From NCBI RefSeq assembly GCF_002902345.1, contig NZ_PPQB01000005.1:291051-351680 (forward strand): 60,630 nucleotides of DNA, read 5' to 3'. The position numbers and the translations under genes are program-made. Below, piece after piece: positions 20,063 through 29,909 of this stretch. How positions within the stretch are numbered: position 1 is the stretch's first letter; each line of letters starts with the position of its first letter. The DNA comes from Staphylococcus arlettae (GTDB taxonomy: Bacteria; Bacillota; Bacilli; Staphylococcales; Staphylococcaceae). A model generated the notes under the pieces. It was not told where the DNA came from. It was given only the letters and a program-made list of their open reading frames with translations, and did no database searches.

Positions 20063-20662
20063 ATGGCTTTTGAATTACCAAATTTACCTTACGAGTTCGA
20101 TGCATTAGAACCACACATCGATAAAGAAACAATGGAAATTCATCATGACAAGCACCACAACACATATGTTACAAAATTAAATGCAGCAGTAGAAGGTACT
20201 GATTTAGAATCTAAATCAATTGAAGAAATCGTCGCTAACTTAGATAGCGTACCTGAAGATATTCAAACAGCTGTGCGTAACAATGGTGGAGGACATATCA
20301 ACCATTCATTGTTCTGGGAATTATTAACTCCTAACTCTGAAGAAAAAGGTACTGTAGTTGATAAAATTAAAGAACAATGGGGTTCTTTAGATGCATTTAA
20401 AGAAGAATTTGCAAATAAAGCTGCAGCACGTTTTGGTTCAGGTTGGGCATGGTTAGTAGTAAATAACGGTAACTTAGAAATCGTTACTACACCTAACCAA
20501 GACAACCCATTAACTGAAGGTAAAACACCTATTTTAGGTTTAGATGTTTGGGAACATGCATACTACTTAAAATATCAAAATAAACGTCCAGATTACATCA
20601 GTGCTTTCTGGAATGTTGTTAACTGGGAAAAAGTTGACGAACTATATAATGCAGCTAAATAA
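20063..20662 (+). CDS. sodA: Superoxide dismutase, Mn/Fe type
   Basis: A 199-residue cytoplasmic superoxide dismutase. Metal ligands are His27, His81, Asp161 and His165 (DVWEHAYY). The residues around them ([12 protein letters not shown]) are those of the Mn/Fe family. Start ATG behind AGGAGGATG. It stands alone, with its own leader and a strong terminator. The sequence resembles the manganese SodA of staphylococci rather than the cambialistic SodM. Confidence 0.96.
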   Translation: MAFELPNLPYEFDALEPHIDKETMEIHHDKHHNTYVTKLNAAVEGTDLESKSIEEIVANLDSVPEDIQTAVRNNGGGHINHSLFWELLTPNSEEKGTVVDKIKEQWGSLDAFKEEFANKAAARFGSGWAWLVVNNGNLEIVTTPNQDNPLTEGKTPILGLDVWEHAYYLKYQNKRPDYISAFWNVVNWEKVDELYNAAK

Positions 20663-20674
20663 AAAGCTCATTTT

Positions 20675-20707
20675 ATGACGACCTTTAAATGAGGTCGTCA
20701 TTTTTTT
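20675..20707 (+). terminator. Terminator after sodA
   Basis: ATGACGACCT pairs with AGGTCGTCAT across a TTAAATG loop and is followed by seven T residues. Confidence 0.92.
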
Positions 20708-20782
20708 GACTAAAATAATAGAAAAAATTCAACATTTCATATATCATTTATAGTGAGAACTTTTGAATAGAGGTAGGTTGAT

Positions 20783-22828
20783 TTGTTAAAAAGATTAAAA
20801 GAAAAGTCAAATATTGAAAAAACAAGAGCTACAATGAACAAGAGAATTAGTTTTATTTTTGGCATTATTGTGTTCATTTTTGCAATTATAGTATTGCGCC
20901 TCGGTTATCTACAAATTGCCCAAGGTTCTCATTATAAACAGTTGATAAAAAATAGTGAAAATATTACTGTAAATGAATCTGTACCTAGAGGCAGAATACT
21001 AGATCGAAATGGAAAAGTAATTGTAGATAATGCATCAAAAATGTCTATTACATACACACGTGGTAAAAAAACGTCACAGTCTGAAATATTAGACACAGCA
21101 ACAAAACTTTCCAAACTCATTAAAATGGATACGGATAGTATTACTGATAGAGATAAACAAGATTTTTGGGTGCAAAAGCATCCACAAAAATCTAAAGACA
21201 TGATGCAACATGAAGAAAGTTTATTAAATGACGGTAGCATTACGCAAGAACAATATGACGAAACATTACGTAACAAAATCACTAAAAAACAATTGGATTC
21301 TCTTAGTGATGATGATTTACAAGTGTTAGCAATTTATAGAGAAATGATGGCTGGCTCAACTCTAGATCCACAAACTATTAAAAATGAAGATGTCAGTGAG
21401 GAAGAGTACGCAGCCGTATCACAAAAACTTTCAGATTTACCTGGTGTAAATACTGCAATGGACTGGGATCGAAAATATCCTTATGGCGATACATTGCGTG
21501 GTATTTTAGGTGACGTATCGACATCTAAAGAAGGTATACCTAAAGAATTAACAGATAAATACTTATCTAAAGGTTATTCACGAAATGATCGTGTCGGCAA
21601 ATCTTACTTAGAATATCAATATGAAGATGTATTACGTGGTAAAAAGAAAGAAATGAAATATACTACGGATAAATCAGGAGAGATAATTGATTCTAAAGTA
21701 GTCAACCCTGGTTCACGTGGAGATGACTTAGTACTTTCTATTGATGTAGACTTGCAAAAGAAAACTGAAGAATATCTAGAAGAGCAAATTAAAAAATTGC
21801 GTAGTGAAGGTGCTAAGGATATGGACAATGCTTTGATGGTTGTTCAAAACCCTAATAATGGAGACGTCTTAGCAATGGTAGGTAAACAAATTGATAAAGA
21901 TGGTAGTCTCACTGATTTTGATATCGGAACATTTACAGCACAATATACTGTAGGTTCGTCAGTTAAAGGTGGTACACTCTTAGCTGGTTATCAAAACGAT
22001 GCTATTAATGTTGGAGAAGAAATGATTGATGAACCGCTCGAATTTTCAGATGGATTGAAAAAACATTCTTACTTTAACCAAGATGGAAAAGTAAGAATTG
22101 ATGATAAAGAAGCATTAATGCATTCTTCCAACGTTTACATGTTTAAAACTGCTTTAAAAATTGCTGGGTCACCATATACACCAAATATGAACTTACCTTC
22201 AGATATTTCCATTGCTGGTCAAAAACTACGTAAAGGTCTTAATCAAGTTGGTCTCGGTGTGAAGACAGGTATAGATTTACCAAATGAAACAAGTGGTCAA
22301 ATTGAGCCATTAAATAATAATCCTGGTAACTACCTTGATTTAGCTATTGGTCAATATGATACTTATACTCCTTTACAGTTGTCTCAATATGTTTCAACGA
22401 TTGCTAATAATGGTTATCGTATTCAACCACATATCGGTCTTCAAATTCATGATGCAACTAATAAAGATTCATTAGGTCCTGTCAAACACAAAGTTAAAGG
22501 CAACGTGTTAAATAGAGTAAACAACACGCAAGATCAAATTGACCAAGTTCAAGAAGGTTTTGATATGGCGTTTAACGAAGAAGAAGGAACTGGTTATGAA
22601 AGCTTTAATGATACTACCGTTCCAAGTGCTGGTAAAACTGGTACTGCCGAAGTATTCCAAGATGGTAAACCTAAAGTTAACTCAACTTATATTGGTTATG
22701 CACCAATAAAAGACCCACAATTAGCATTTTCAATAGTTTATACGAACCAACCTGTTCCTGAACCATGGTTAAATGGTGGAGATGTTGGTAGAGATGTTAT
22801 AGATTATTATTTTAAAAATAAAAAATAA
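20783..22828 (+). CDS. Class B penicillin-binding protein (PBP3-like)
   Basis: A 681-residue peptidoglycan transpeptidase. A cytoplasmic tail and one transmembrane helix (about 22-42) are followed by the PBP dimerisation domain with RGRILDRNG (69-77). The transpeptidase domain has SSVK (Ser392 nucleophile), SSN (448-450) and KTG (618-620). The position after sodA and the overall length match S. aureus PBP3. The start is TTG 20783 behind AGAGGTAGG. It is monocistronic as far as I can see. Acts outside the membrane in cell-wall cross-linking. Confidence 0.92.
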   Translation: MLKRLKEKSNIEKTRATMNKRISFIFGIIVFIFAIIVLRLGYLQIAQGSHYKQLIKNSENITVNESVPRGRILDRNGKVIVDNASKMSITYTRGKKTSQSEILDTATKLSKLIKMDTDSITDRDKQDFWVQKHPQKSKDMMQHEESLLNDGSITQEQYDETLRNKITKKQLDSLSDDDLQVLAIYREMMAGSTLDPQTIKNEDVSEEEYAAVSQKLSDLPGVNTAMDWDRKYPYGDTLRGILGDVSTSKEGIPKELTDKYLSKGYSRNDRVGKSYLEYQYEDVLRGKKKEMKYTTDKSGEIIDSKVVNPGSRGDDLVLSIDVDLQKKTEEYLEEQIKKLRSEGAKDMDNALMVVQNPNNGDVLAMVGKQIDKDGSLTDFDIGTFTAQYTVGSSVKGGTLLAGYQNDAINVGEEMIDEPLEFSDGLKKHSYFNQDGKVRIDDKEALMHSSNVYMFKTALKIAGSPYTPNMNLPSDISIAGQKLRKGLNQVGLGVKTGIDLPNETSGQIEPLNNNPGNYLDLAIGQYDTYTPLQLSQYVSTIANNGYRIQPHIGLQIHDATNKDSLGPVKHKVKGNVLNRVNNTQDQIDQVQEGFDMAFNEEEGTGYESFNDTTVPSAGKTGTAEVFQDGKPKVNSTYIGYAPIKDPQLAFSIVYTNQPVPEPWLNGGDVGRDVIDYYFKNKK

Positions 22829-22902
22829 TGGCATTTAGCTATTAAAAGTAACATAATTTAATTACAAAACGTTGATGTATGGCATTTGGTATAAAATAAT
22901 AC

Positions 22903-22931
22903 TTTTCAATTTTCATGCAAAGTGGTATGAT
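22903..22931 (+). promoter_or_regulatory. Promoter of rpmG
   Basis: TTTTCA (22903-22908), a 17-base spacer, then TATGAT (22926-22931) preceded by TGG, giving an extended -10. Confidence 0.55.
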
Positions 22932-22969
22932 TAATTAGTCGTATTTTGAAAAGGTAAGGAGGAATTAGC

Positions 22970-23119
22970 ATGCGCGTAAACGTAACTTTAGCTTGCACAG
23001 AATGTGGTGAAAGAAACTACATTTCAACAAAAAATAAACGTACTAATCCTGAACGTATAGAAATGAAAAAACACTGTGCTAGAGACAATAAACATACATT
23101 GCACCGTGAAACAAAATAA
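22970..23119 (+). CDS. rpmG: 50S ribosomal protein L33
   Basis: A 49-residue ribosomal protein, [16 protein letters not shown] to TLHRETK, typical of the L33 paralog encoded near sodA and pbp in staphylococci. Cys9 and Cys12 form one half of a zinc knuckle. The second half (HCARDNKH) has a single Cys, so zinc binding may be lost or altered as in some paralogs. ATG 22970 follows AAGGAGG. It is flanked by its own promoter and terminator. Confidence 0.95.
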   Translation: MRVNVTLACTECGERNYISTKNKRTNPERIEMKKHCARDNKHTLHRETK

Positions 23120-23131
23120 TAATGTCTGAAG

Positions 23132-23165
23132 ATAACCAGGTTCTTGATGAACCTGGTTATTTTTA
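23132..23165 (+). terminator. Terminator after rpmG
   Basis: ATAACCAGGTTC pairs perfectly with GAACCTGGTTAT across a five-base loop and is followed by TTTTA. Confidence 0.92.
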
Positions 23166-23181
23166 TGTCAGTTAGTGATTA

Positions 23182-23210
23182 ATGACATGATAATGGAATA
23201 ACGTTATAAT
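23182..23210 (+). promoter_or_regulatory. Promoter of fthC-gluP-yqgQ
   Basis: ATGACA (23182-23187) and TATAAT (23205-23210) with exactly 17 bases between, 34 bases before the fthC start. Confidence 0.75.
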
Positions 23211-23243
23211 AAGGACAGTATAAATAAAAATGAAGGTGAAAAT

Positions 23244-23783
23244 GTGGATAAAAAAACATTGCGCACAAATATGATTAAACAAATGAAATCATTTGTTGGT
23301 GAAGCTAAACACACAGCTGATTTACATCTTGCTACTCAATTATATCAATCGATAACATATCAATCTGCACAACGTATTGGGATTGTTTTAGCAATGAGTC
23401 ACGAAGTAGATACATATCAAATTATTAAACATATGCTTAATGACGGCAAAGAGGTATTTGTACCTCATACTGATTATGAGAATCGTGTTATGACATTTAA
23501 AGAAATTAACGATTTATCTCAAATTGGTAAGGATGACAAGGGGATTAACTATATTACTGCAGACACAACGATAACAAATGAGCTAGACTTAGTTATTGTA
23601 CCGGGAGTAGTTTTTAATGACCAAGGATACCGTATAGGCTATGGTGGAGGCTATTTTGATAAATTTTTAAGCCAACACGAACAACAAACACTGAGTTTAA
23701 TTTATGATTTCCAATTAAACGATTTCGAACCAGAGTCTCATGATCAACCAGTAGAAACATATATTGTAGCAACAACTAAATGA
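23244..23783 (+). CDS. fthC: 5-formyltetrahydrofolate cyclo-ligase
   Basis: A 179-residue enzyme (YqgN) that converts 5-formyl-THF to 5,10-methenyl-THF with ATP. The C-terminal substrate and phosphate loop YRIGYGGGYFDKFL lies near residue 130. The N-terminal basic helix LRTNMIKQMKS is also typical. The start is GTG behind GAAGGTGAA. Its stop codon is followed at once by the rhomboid gene ribosome binding site. Confidence 0.94.
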   Translation: MDKKTLRTNMIKQMKSFVGEAKHTADLHLATQLYQSITYQSAQRIGIVLAMSHEVDTYQIIKHMLNDGKEVFVPHTDYENRVMTFKEINDLSQIGKDDKGINYITADTTITNELDLVIVPGVVFNDQGYRIGYGGGYFDKFLSQHEQQTLSLIYDFQLNDFEPESHDQPVETYIVATTK

Positions 23784-23794
23784 CGGAGGCAAAA

Positions 23795-25237
23795 ATGATT
23801 ACAAAAAAGCATTTTTGGAAATGTGTTTATTTATGGATTAGATATTATAATTATCAACTTAAACACTATAACCAAGATACAGAAGAAGTTTGGTTAGCGC
23901 ATAAACAACGACAAACAATAAAAATATTTAGAAACGACGTGCAATCAGCACAAGAAATTCGATTAACAAAAGAGAGAATTCAAGAACACAGAGAAGATAT
24001 CGCAAACTTTGTTGATTTTGAACCTCAAAACATAGACATTTACTGTTTTACAAATAACCAATTTGTTGAAGAACATTTAAATGAACATCAACCTATAAAA
24101 CTAACAATTAAAGTATTACATAATGATGTAAGTATTGAACGCACTATGCCTAATTACATTATGAAACGATTGTATCAAAACAATAATGCGAAACACACAA
24201 CTACTACATACAAACAAAAATCATTAAATCAAAGTCCTATTGAAAAACACATGATAAAATTTTCACCAGTCACTTATACATTGATAGGTATTAACGTCAT
24301 TATATGGCTATTAATGATTTTATTTTTCAATCGTTTTTCAGAATTAAAACTATTAGATGTAGGTGGATTAGTACACTTTAATGTAGTACATGGAGAATGG
24401 TATCGATTAATTTCTTCCATATTTTTACATTATAATTTTGAACATATCTTAATGAATATGCTAAGTCTCTTTATTTTTGGCAAAATAGTGGAATCTATCG
24501 TCGGTCATTGGAGAATGTTAGTAATATTCTTATTCTCAGGGTTATTTGCGAATTTTGCTTCATTATCATTTAATATTGATACTATTTCAGTAGGAGCAAG
24601 TGGTGCAATTTTCGGTCTTATCGGTTCATTATTTGGATTTATGTATATAAGTAAGATTTTTGAACGCAAATTAGTCGGTCAATTGCTTATCGCATTAGTA
24701 ATCTTGATTGGTATTTCGTTATTTATGGATAACATCAATGTTTGGGCTCATATCGGTGGTTTTATTGGTGGTTTGTTCATTACACTTTTAGCATATTATT
24801 TTACCGCAAATCGTAATGTTTTTTGGATTTTACTGGTGCTAATTTTAATATTATTTATCGCATCACAAATAAGAATCTATACAATTAAAGAAGATAATAT
24901 TTATAACACTATTATTGCTAAACAGATGAAGGAAGATAAATATAAAGAGGCTAAGCAAATGGTTGCTGAAACAATCGACAAAAATTATGCCGATGATGAA
25001 ACATATTATTTAAAGGGATTGATTACGACTACTGTTGATTCTAGAGCTGAAGCTATTTCCGATTGGGAACGTGGACTGAAAACATTTCCTGATTCTGGAT
25101 TGTTAAACTACGAGTTAGCTGTCGCTAACCGTGCATTAGACGATAAAGATGAAGCATTGAAATATATCAATGCAGCATTAAAATTAAATCCTGGTAATGA
25201 AAATTATCAAAATTTAAAAAAAGAATTGGAAGACTAA
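23795..25237 (+). CDS. gluP: Rhomboid family intramembrane serine protease
   Basis: About 480 residues, the YqgP/GluP architecture. A long cytosolic N-terminal domain (1-150) is followed by a six- to seven-helix rhomboid core and C-terminal TPR repeats (about 370-480). The catalytic dyad is Ser269 in GASGAIFG and His319 in WAHIGGFIGG; Asn221 in HILMNM is the oxyanion residue. In Bacillus the homolog cleaves the magnesium transporter MgtE under manganese stress. ATG 23795 is chosen because CGGAGG is six bases upstream; an ATG at 23780 overlaps the fthC stop. Confidence 0.93.
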   Translation: MITKKHFWKCVYLWIRYYNYQLKHYNQDTEEVWLAHKQRQTIKIFRNDVQSAQEIRLTKERIQEHREDIANFVDFEPQNIDIYCFTNNQFVEEHLNEHQPIKLTIKVLHNDVSIERTMPNYIMKRLYQNNNAKHTTTTYKQKSLNQSPIEKHMIKFSPVTYTLIGINVIIWLLMILFFNRFSELKLLDVGGLVHFNVVHGEWYRLISSIFLHYNFEHILMNMLSLFIFGKIVESIVGHWRMLVIFLFSGLFANFASLSFNIDTISVGASGAIFGLIGSLFGFMYISKIFERKLVGQLLIALVILIGISLFMDNINVWAHIGGFIGGLFITLLAYYFTANRNVFWILLVLILILFIASQIRIYTIKEDNIYNTIIAKQMKEDKYKEAKQMVAETIDKNYADDETYYLKGLITTTVDSRAEAISDWERGLKTFPDSGLLNYELAVANRALDDKDEALKYINAALKLNPGNENYQNLKKELED

Positions 25238-25238
25238 T

Positions 25239-25433
25239 ATGCAAGAACAAATTAACGACTTTTATGATGTCTTACAGTTATTAAAAAAATATGGTTTCAT
25301 TGTTTATTTTAAAGATAACAATGATACGCTAGAAATGATTGAGCAAGAAATTAATTCTTTATATCATTATAATTTATTATCAAAACATAATTATCTAAAA
25401 TGTAAAATGATAATTAGTCAACGCAGGGAATAA
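25239..25433 (+). CDS. YqgQ-family small protein
   Basis: A 64-residue protein of the YqgQ family (DUF910), mostly helical (INDFYDVLQLLKKYG), without a known function. It sits one base after the rhomboid gene and just before glcK, the same order as in Bacillus. A strong terminator follows, so it is the last gene of the fthC operon here. Confidence 0.88.
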   Translation: MQEQINDFYDVLQLLKKYGFIVYFKDNNDTLEMIEQEINSLYHYNLLSKHNYLKCKMIISQRRE

Positions 25434-25453
25434 TAAACGAAATTGTCTATATA

Positions 25454-25490
25454 AACCTAGAATAGTCATGACTATTCTAGGTTTTATTTT
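25454..25490 (+). terminator. Terminator after yqgQ
   Basis: AACCTAGAATAGT pairs perfectly with ACTATTCTAGGTT across CATG and is followed by TTATTTT. Confidence 0.92.
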
Positions 25491-25636
25491 GTATTATATG
25501 AATCAGTAAAATAAAGTTGAGAGGTAAGAAATAGTTATATTTACTTCTTTGTGCATTGAAGAAGTTAGTTCAAAAAAATAAAAATTGTATTTTTTAATAT
25601 TTGTTGCAAAAGAAAACCATAATAAGAGTAAACAAA

Positions 25637-25715
25637 TTGACAAAGTTAACTATAAATTTGATAATTAATGCAAGCTATATAACAGATGAGCACTTGCTAT
25701 GTATTATGATATAAT
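25637..25715 (+). promoter_or_regulatory. One or two promoters of the glcK operon
   Basis: TTGACA (25637-25642) and GATAAT (25660-25665) with 17 bases between form a near-consensus promoter. Downstream, TGATATAAT (25707-25715) is an extended -10 with a weak -35. The leader would be about 180 to 230 bases. In the 466-base gap I see no riboswitch or strong hairpin other than the yqgQ terminator. Confidence 0.65.
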
Positions 25716-25899
25716 TTAAGTAACTGAATAAATGAATTCGCGTGTATATATTCATGGTGAACATTTTGTTTAACGACAGCTTTTCTTGTTTTAACGTTTG
25801 CTTACAGCTGATAGTGAGTAAATTAGGATTTCAACATAATTCTTAAACACATTGTTTATAACACGCCATCAAACAAACTAGAAAAGGATGAGTAGGTAA

Positions 25900-26886
25900 A
25901 TGAGTAAAATTATTTTAGCAGCCGATGTCGGTGGCACAACATGCAAACTTGGAATATTTGATGAACAATTAGAAAGAATAACTAAATGGTCTATAGATAC
26001 AGATACATCAGATTCAAGTGGATATAACCTATTGAAAAATATTTACGATTCTTTTGTAGCTCAAGTAGCTAATTTAAATTATAACTTTGATGATGTTTTA
26101 GGTGTTGGTATTGGGGTGCCAGGACCTGTAGAATTTGAAACGGGAACAGTTAATGGGGCTGTCAATCTGTATTGGCAAGGTAATGTCAACGTGAGAGACA
26201 TCTTCCAACAGTTTGTGGACTGCCCAGTTTATGTTGATAATGATGCGAATGTAGCTGCTTTAGGTGAAAAACATAAAGGCGCAGGCGAAGGTGCTGAAGA
26301 TGTTGTAGCAATTACACTTGGTACTGGTCTTGGTGGTGGCATTATTTCAAACGGTGAAATTGTACATGGTCACAATGGATCTGGTGCAGAAATTGGACAC
26401 TTTAGAGTAGACCATGATCAACGTTTCAATTGTAACTGTGGTAAATCTGGATGTATAGAAACAGTTGCATCAGCGACGGGCGTAGTTAATTTAGTTAATT
26501 TTTATTATCCAAAATTAACATTTAAATCATCTATACTAGAATTAATTAAAAATAATAAAGTAACTGCAAAAGCTGTATTTGATGCTGCGAAAGCTGGAGA
26601 CCAATTTTGCATATTTATAACGGAACGTGTAGCTAATTACATCGCTTATTTATGTAGCATAATTAGTGTGACAAGTAATCCGAAGTATATTGTTTTAGGT
26701 GGCGGTATGTCTACGGCAGGTTTAATATTAATTGAAAATATTAAAACAGAATATCATAACTTAACATTTACACCAGCTCAGCACAATACTGAAATCGTTC
26801 AAGCACAACTTGGAAATGATGCAGGAATTACTGGCGCTGCTGGTTTAATTTATACGTATGTACTTGAAAAGGACGGTGTCAAATAA
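25900..26886 (+). CDS. glcK: Glucokinase, ROK family
   Basis: A 328-residue ROK-family glucokinase. The ATP-binding [11 protein letters not shown] is at residues 7-17. The sugar site has [12 protein letters not shown], and the ROK zinc motif is [10 protein letters not shown]. It phosphorylates glucose taken up outside the PTS or released from maltose; malA lies 33 kb away in the window. Its stop codon overlaps the start of the next gene by one base. Confidence 0.95.
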   Translation: MSKIILAADVGGTTCKLGIFDEQLERITKWSIDTDTSDSSGYNLLKNIYDSFVAQVANLNYNFDDVLGVGIGVPGPVEFETGTVNGAVNLYWQGNVNVRDIFQQFVDCPVYVDNDANVAALGEKHKGAGEGAEDVVAITLGTGLGGGIISNGEIVHGHNGSGAEIGHFRVDHDQRFNCNCGKSGCIETVASATGVVNLVNFYYPKLTFKSSILELIKNNKVTAKAVFDAAKAGDQFCIFITERVANYIAYLCSIISVTSNPKYIVLGGGMSTAGLILIENIKTEYHNLTFTPAQHNTEIVQAQLGNDAGITGAAGLIYTYVLEKDGVK

Positions 26887-27224
26887 TGGCAATTGTGGAT
26901 GTAGTAGTAATTCCTGTTGGAACTGAAGGTCCAAGTGTCAGTAAATATATTGCAGAAATTCAAACCAAATTAAAAGAATACAAAAAAGCTGGTAAAATAG
27001 ACTATCAATTAACACCTATGAATACTTTAATCGAAGGAGATTTAAAAGATTTATTGGAAGTTGTACAAGTAATCCATGAATTACCTTTTAATAAAGGATT
27101 AGATAGAGTCTGTACGAATATACGTATTGATGATCGCCGTGATAAATCTAGAAAAATGGATGAAAAATTAGATTCAGTGCAACAACATTTAGATAAAAGT
27201 GGTGACCCAAATGAGAATATCTAA
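26886..27224 (+). CDS. MTH1187 family (YqgV-like) protein
   Basis: A 112-residue protein of the MTH1187/YkoF-like fold family (DUF77), VVIPVGTEGPSVSKYIAEIQ at the N-terminus. Members bind thiamine-like ligands in some bacteria, but the function here is unknown. It begins inside the glcK stop codon and overlaps the metallo-beta-lactamase gene by 14 bases. Confidence 0.88.
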   Translation: MAIVDVVVIPVGTEGPSVSKYIAEIQTKLKEYKKAGKIDYQLTPMNTLIEGDLKDLLEVVQVIHELPFNKGLDRVCTNIRIDDRRDKSRKMDEKLDSVQQHLDKSGDPNENI

Positions 27225-27828
27225 TTTAACTTTAGGTCCTGTAGATACCAATACTTATTTTATCGAAAATGATAAAAACATAATTATTGTAGATCCTGCA
27301 GCTGAAAGTGGTCAAATTATTCAAAAAGTTAATCAAATTAATAAAACAGTAAAAGCAGTGGTGTTAACACATGCTCATTTTGATCATATAGGTGCTTTGA
27401 ATGATATTGTTACAAAGTATAATGTACCTGTTTATATGCATTCTAAAGAATTTGATTTTCTTACGAACACTCAAAAAAATGGCTCTGAAAAATTCAAACA
27501 ATTTGGTTTACCTGCCATTACAAGTGATGTAAAGCCTGAACCATTAAGTGAAGGAAAAGCACAAATTGCAGATTTCACTTTCGATGTATTGCATACACCA
27601 GGACATTCACCGGGCAGTTTAACTTTTGTTTTTCCTGACTTTGCTGTAGTTGGTGACACTTTATTTAAACAAGGTATTGGTAGAACAGACTTATACCAAG
27701 GTGATTATGAGACTTTAGTGGACTCAATCAAAGATAAATTATTTGAATTAGATGGTGATTTACCATTATTCCCTGGACATGGACCACATACTACAGTTGA
27801 TGATGAACAATTAAATCCATATTTATAA
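27211..27828 (+). CDS. Metallo-beta-lactamase fold hydrolase (YqgX-like)
   Basis: A 205-residue MBL-fold protein of the glyoxalase II-like YqgX group. The metal site THAHFDHIG is near residue 55. HTPGHSPGS, VGDTLF and FPGHGPHT supply the other ligands. It is likely a thioester or glyoxalase-type hydrolase; the substrate is unknown. ATG 27211 is preferred over GTG 27199, giving a normal family N-terminus (MRISNLTLGPVDTNTY). It ends 52 bases before comGA. Confidence 0.9.
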   Translation: MRISNLTLGPVDTNTYFIENDKNIIIVDPAAESGQIIQKVNQINKTVKAVVLTHAHFDHIGALNDIVTKYNVPVYMHSKEFDFLTNTQKNGSEKFKQFGLPAITSDVKPEPLSEGKAQIADFTFDVLHTPGHSPGSLTFVFPDFAVVGDTLFKQGIGRTDLYQGDYETLVDSIKDKLFELDGDLPLFPGHGPHTTVDDEQLNPYL

Positions 27829-27844
27829 ATAGCAAGTAAAATTA

Positions 27845-27882
27845 TCACCTTCTACGTGTATATATGTAGGAGGTGATTTTTT
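27845..27882 (+). promoter_or_regulatory. Terminator-like hairpin containing the comGA ribosome binding site
   Basis: TCACCTTCTAC (27845-27855) pairs with GTAGGAGGTGA (27866-27876) over a ten-base loop, 11 bp with one G-T pair. Six T residues follow. The 3' arm is the comGA Shine-Dalgarno sequence AGGAGGTGA, and the last two T residues belong to the TTG start codon. The element can thus act as an intrinsic terminator, a ribosome-site blocker, or both. Confidence 0.75.
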
Positions 27883-28855
27883 GAAATTGTTATTTGAAGA
27901 TATTATGACCAAGGCCATAAAACAGAAAACGTCTGATATTCATTTTATACCAGTCGAAAATGAAGTAGTTATTAAATTGCGGGTGAATGAAAGTTTAATA
28001 GATTTTCAAAAAATGACTAAGCATACCTATGCTAAACTATTAACTTATATGAAATATCAAGCATGCCTAGATGTTTCTACACACCACATTGCACAAAGTG
28101 GCCGTTATATTTATAACTATAAGCAGTTATATTACTTACGTATTTCCACGTTGCCGTTATCATTAGGAATTGAAAGCTGTGTTATTAGAATAATTCCACA
28201 ATACTTCTACCAATCAACTGAAGAAATGCAATTGGATTATTTATATCATTTAATGACGAAAAAACAAGGCTTGGTGTTATTCACAGGTCCAACAGGCTCG
28301 GGGAAAAGTACATCAATGTATCAAATGAGTTTGTATGCAAAAGAACAATTAAATTTAAATGTGATTACTATTGAAGACCCAGTTGAAAGAATTATAGATG
28401 GTATTACGCAAATTTCGGTAAACACTAAAGCTGGCATTGACTATCACAATTCTTTTAAAGCTATTTTAAGATGCGATCCAGACGTAATCTTAATTGGTGA
28501 AATAAGAAATGCTGAAATAGCTAAACAAGTCATACACGCGAGTTTAAGTGGACATCTTGTTTTGACAACATTACATGCCAATAGTTGTGAAGGGGCATTA
28601 CTTCGTTTATTAGAAATGGGGCTCACAAATCAGGAATTAGTACAAACTATTATTAATATTACTAACCAACGACTCATTACTTCTAATGACAAGCATCGAT
28701 ATTTAGTAGCAGAAAGCTTATCACATGAAGATATACATTACTTCTTTAACAATAATTATAGACTACCAGAAGATTTCCAAACTTTGCCGAATATATTACA
28801 ACGATTATCGCAAAAGGGGGTTATTTGTGAAAAAGTGGTACAAAAATACATTTAA
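27881..28855 (+). CDS. comGA: Competence pseudopilus ATPase ComGA
   Basis: A 324-residue secretion ATPase of the GspE/PilB family that powers assembly of the DNA-uptake pseudopilus. Walker A is GPTGSGKST (136-144). The Asp-box ITIEDPVE and Walker B DPDVILIGEIRN follow, then the His-box HASLSGHLVLTTLHAN. The start is TTG with a very strong Shine-Dalgarno that is locked in a hairpin. First gene of the comG operon; it overlaps comGB. Confidence 0.95.
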   Translation: MKLLFEDIMTKAIKQKTSDIHFIPVENEVVIKLRVNESLIDFQKMTKHTYAKLLTYMKYQACLDVSTHHIAQSGRYIYNYKQLYYLRISTLPLSLGIESCVIRIIPQYFYQSTEEMQLDYLYHLMTKKQGLVLFTGPTGSGKSTSMYQMSLYAKEQLNLNVITIEDPVERIIDGITQISVNTKAGIDYHNSFKAILRCDPDVILIGEIRNAEIAKQVIHASLSGHLVLTTLHANSCEGALLRLLEMGLTNQELVQTIINITNQRLITSNDKHRYLVAESLSHEDIHYFFNNNYRLPEDFQTLPNILQRLSQKGVICEKVVQKYI

Positions 28856-29879
28856 TCAAAAAAAGCTCAGTGATAAGGATAAAATTAGTCTTATTGGTCG
28901 TTTACATGATTTACTTACACATGGTTTTACAATTTCTGAGGCATTTCACTTTATAATAAAACAATACAACATTCCAGAACAGTATAAAGCTGAGTTACTG
29001 GCATATATAGCTGAAGGTGCAACGTGTAATCAACTGTTATCACAGCTAAAGTATCCAAAACCCACGATAATGTTAGTATTATTTGCTGAAAAATTTAGCG
29101 ATTTAAACGAATGTTTACCACATATTCAAGACTATTTAAAAAGAAACTATGAAGTAAAGCTATACTTGTTAAAAGCTTTACAATACCCCGTTATTTTATG
29201 TAGTATATTCTTCTTGATGCTCACCATTTTAAATCATACAGTTATTCCAGAGTTTGAAACGTTATTTGCAACAATGGATGTGACTCGTTCTCCATTTCAA
29301 CACTTATTGACATACTCGATTATGGTCTTACCGAAATTTATTAGTATATTTTTTATTAGTATATTCCTCATTTTAATTATTATGCGTAAAATTATTCAAC
29401 GTTTACCCATTAATAAACAAATTAGATTACTTTCTAAGCTTCCAATTTTCCACCATTATTACCGTTTATATAAAACATATCAATTTGCTTCTGAATTCGC
29501 GTTATTTTACAAACACGGTGTTACCTTGCATCACATCGTAAACTTATATCAGCAACAGGAAGATTTATACCTCAATTATTTAGCTTCTGTAATTGCAATT
29601 CATACCACTAAAGGAGATACATTAGACCAAATATTATCACGTGTACCTTGTATTGAAACAGAATTAATTACATTTATACAACAAGGTGAACGCAGTGGTA
29701 AATTAGGTATTGAGCTACAACTTTATAGCACAATCATTATTGATAAAATTCAAAATAGATTTCAACAGCAAATTCGTTTTATACAACCCACAATCTTTCT
29801 AATACTAGCGATATTAATTCTCGCACTTTACGCAGTAATTATGCTACCGATGTTTGATTTAATGCAAACTTTAAAATAA
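28827..29879 (+). CDS. comGB: Competence membrane platform protein ComGB
   Basis: A 350-residue T2SF/PilC-type platform protein with three predicted membrane helices, near residues 118-140, 165-190 and 325-347. The two cytoplasmic T2SF repeats carry the family motif FIQQGERSGKLG near residue 280. The start is GTG 28827 behind AAGGGGG, overlapping comGA by 29 bases; the longer open frame back to 28725 lies inside comGA and is not coding. Confidence 0.92.
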   Translation: MKKWYKNTFNQKKLSDKDKISLIGRLHDLLTHGFTISEAFHFIIKQYNIPEQYKAELLAYIAEGATCNQLLSQLKYPKPTIMLVLFAEKFSDLNECLPHIQDYLKRNYEVKLYLLKALQYPVILCSIFFLMLTILNHTVIPEFETLFATMDVTRSPFQHLLTYSIMVLPKFISIFFISIFLILIIMRKIIQRLPINKQIRLLSKLPIFHHYYRLYKTYQFASEFALFYKHGVTLHHIVNLYQQQEDLYLNYLASVIAIHTTKGDTLDQILSRVPCIETELITFIQQGERSGKLGIELQLYSTIIIDKIQNRFQQQIRFIQPTIFLILAILILALYAVIMLPMFDLMQTLK

Positions 29880-29909
29880 TAACTTATTAAAAGGAGTAAA
29901 TATGAAAAA

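Noticed and set aside
28725..28826. Longer ComGB start inside comGA
   Set aside because: It would overlap comGA by 131 bases, with no ribosome binding site; GTG 28827 follows AAGGGGG.
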